A stretch of DNA of 64,000 nt from Diphasiastrum complanatum (taxonomy: Eukaryota; Streptophyta; Lycopodiopsida; Lycopodiales; Lycopodiaceae), in NCBI GenBank assembly GCA_029204225.1, contig CM055101.1, forward strand, positions 59,194,094-59,258,093, written 5' to 3'. Numbering within the stretch: the stretch's first letter is position 1; each line of letters opens with the position of its first letter. The notes beneath the pieces were generated by a model. It saw only the letters and a program-made list of their open reading frames with translations, had not been told where the DNA came from and did not search any database. Positions 63,374-64,000 of the stretch are shown here, in pieces. A program made the position numbers and the translations under genes.

Positions 63374-63960
63374 CATTCAAGAGGGAGTGTTGGAAATGGT
63401 GAGCTCATGCAACCATTCCCTAGCGCTCCATAAAGACGAAGCGAAGGCTGAAAGAAATATGTTCGTTTTTGCAATGAAAACGTTTGACGAATCAAAGACA
63501 AAACCTTCGACGTTCACCCCAACAGCCAAACGATGAAGACACCCTGCATAGAGAACATGAACCAAGGAAAAACAATTCAAGTTGACAGTTGGCAGCTCGA
63601 CGAGTGTGGAGTCTTGAACTACCACGCTCAGCCGCCAAGGGCCACGTTGTCAAGGGATAACTAACTAACAGTTTAGGATTAAACCTATCTTGTAAACTGT
63701 TACTTAGTGACCTTACAATTTCTTCCGATATAATAATGAAATAGAATGAACAACTTATGAGAGCTAGGAGAGAGACATAGCAAAGGGATATGTTTGCGTT
63801 GAAGCACTATGAGCTATGCATGAAAGTCTGCCAACAAGCAGAACATAGCTGATTCGTGAGTGGAGTGACAGGCCGCCAACAAGCGAGACACTGATCAACT
63901 CACTCATAAAGAAAATACAAATTACTATTGTTCTCTTCTCTTGATCTTTTGTCATTCATG
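63374..63960 (+). mobile_element. Polypurine tract and 3' LTR of a plus-strand LTR retrotransposon
   Basis: TTCAAGAGGGAG is followed by TGTTGGAAATGGTGAGCTCA at 63388, the usual join of polypurine tract and 3' LTR in Ty1/copia elements. The LTR runs rightwards with a promoter-like TATAATAATGAAAT near 63729; its end is at or beyond the window edge. No upstream copy of the LTR is in view. Confidence 0.55.
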
Positions 63961-64000
63961 TCGTTTGTTTTGATAGAATGATTTTGTGTCTGTGGTCGGT

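Overview
The window is nuclear DNA from a land plant. It is dominated by one very large protein-coding gene on the + strand (4075-49898). Eleven exons splice in phase into a predicted 1720-residue protein with the architecture of SUVR5: an N-terminal WRGKWQ region, three Cys/His 'C-x-A...C...YC-x-x-H' repeats, four C2H2 zinc fingers, and pre-SET, SET and post-SET domains. The sequence is clearly diverged from angiosperm SUVR5. The giant transposon-filled introns and abundant (GA)n tracts would suit a large-genome non-flowering plant such as a fern, but that placement is inference.

Layout. 1-3420 is upstream DNA with no recognisable gene. About 3421-4074 is the probable promoter and 5' leader, with a short upstream ORF. 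Exons 1-5 (4075-10384) are compact. Three introns in the catalytic half are swollen: intron 5 (7.4 kb), intron 6 (17.3 kb) and intron 8 (13.6 kb). Intron 5 holds Ty1/copia remnants in both orientations; one copia LTR carries a hAT-type miniature element, which carries a solo LTR. Intron 6 holds a cluster of hAT elements (BED finger plus DUF659-type transposase): A and B on the minus strand, C and a fragment D on the plus strand. Three hAT ends sit on an (AT)n tract near 28.1-28.9 kb. Intron 8 holds a LINE-like ORF1 fragment, a non-autonomous LTR element with a copia-type gag start, and a Ty3/gypsy chromovirus (40991-47583) with a perfect 5-bp target duplication. Into the chromovirus integrase has inserted a 406-bp TRIM whose LTRs contain a tRNA-like unit with Pol III A and B boxes. 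After the last SET exon (49791-49898), the downstream DNA holds a hAT MITE, a dense array of hairpin repeats (53.7-54.4 kb), a DDE-transposase-like fragment, a minus-strand copia element, tandem repeats, an unrecognised exon-like ORF and the 3' LTR of another element.

Together: the only gene that looks functional is the SUVR5-type histone methyltransferase. Nearly everything else is mobile DNA in various states of decay. The most unusual structure is the TRIM with a tRNA-like promoter in each LTR. Next are the family of 'CATAG'-ended hAT elements with 8-bp duplications, and the hairpin array.
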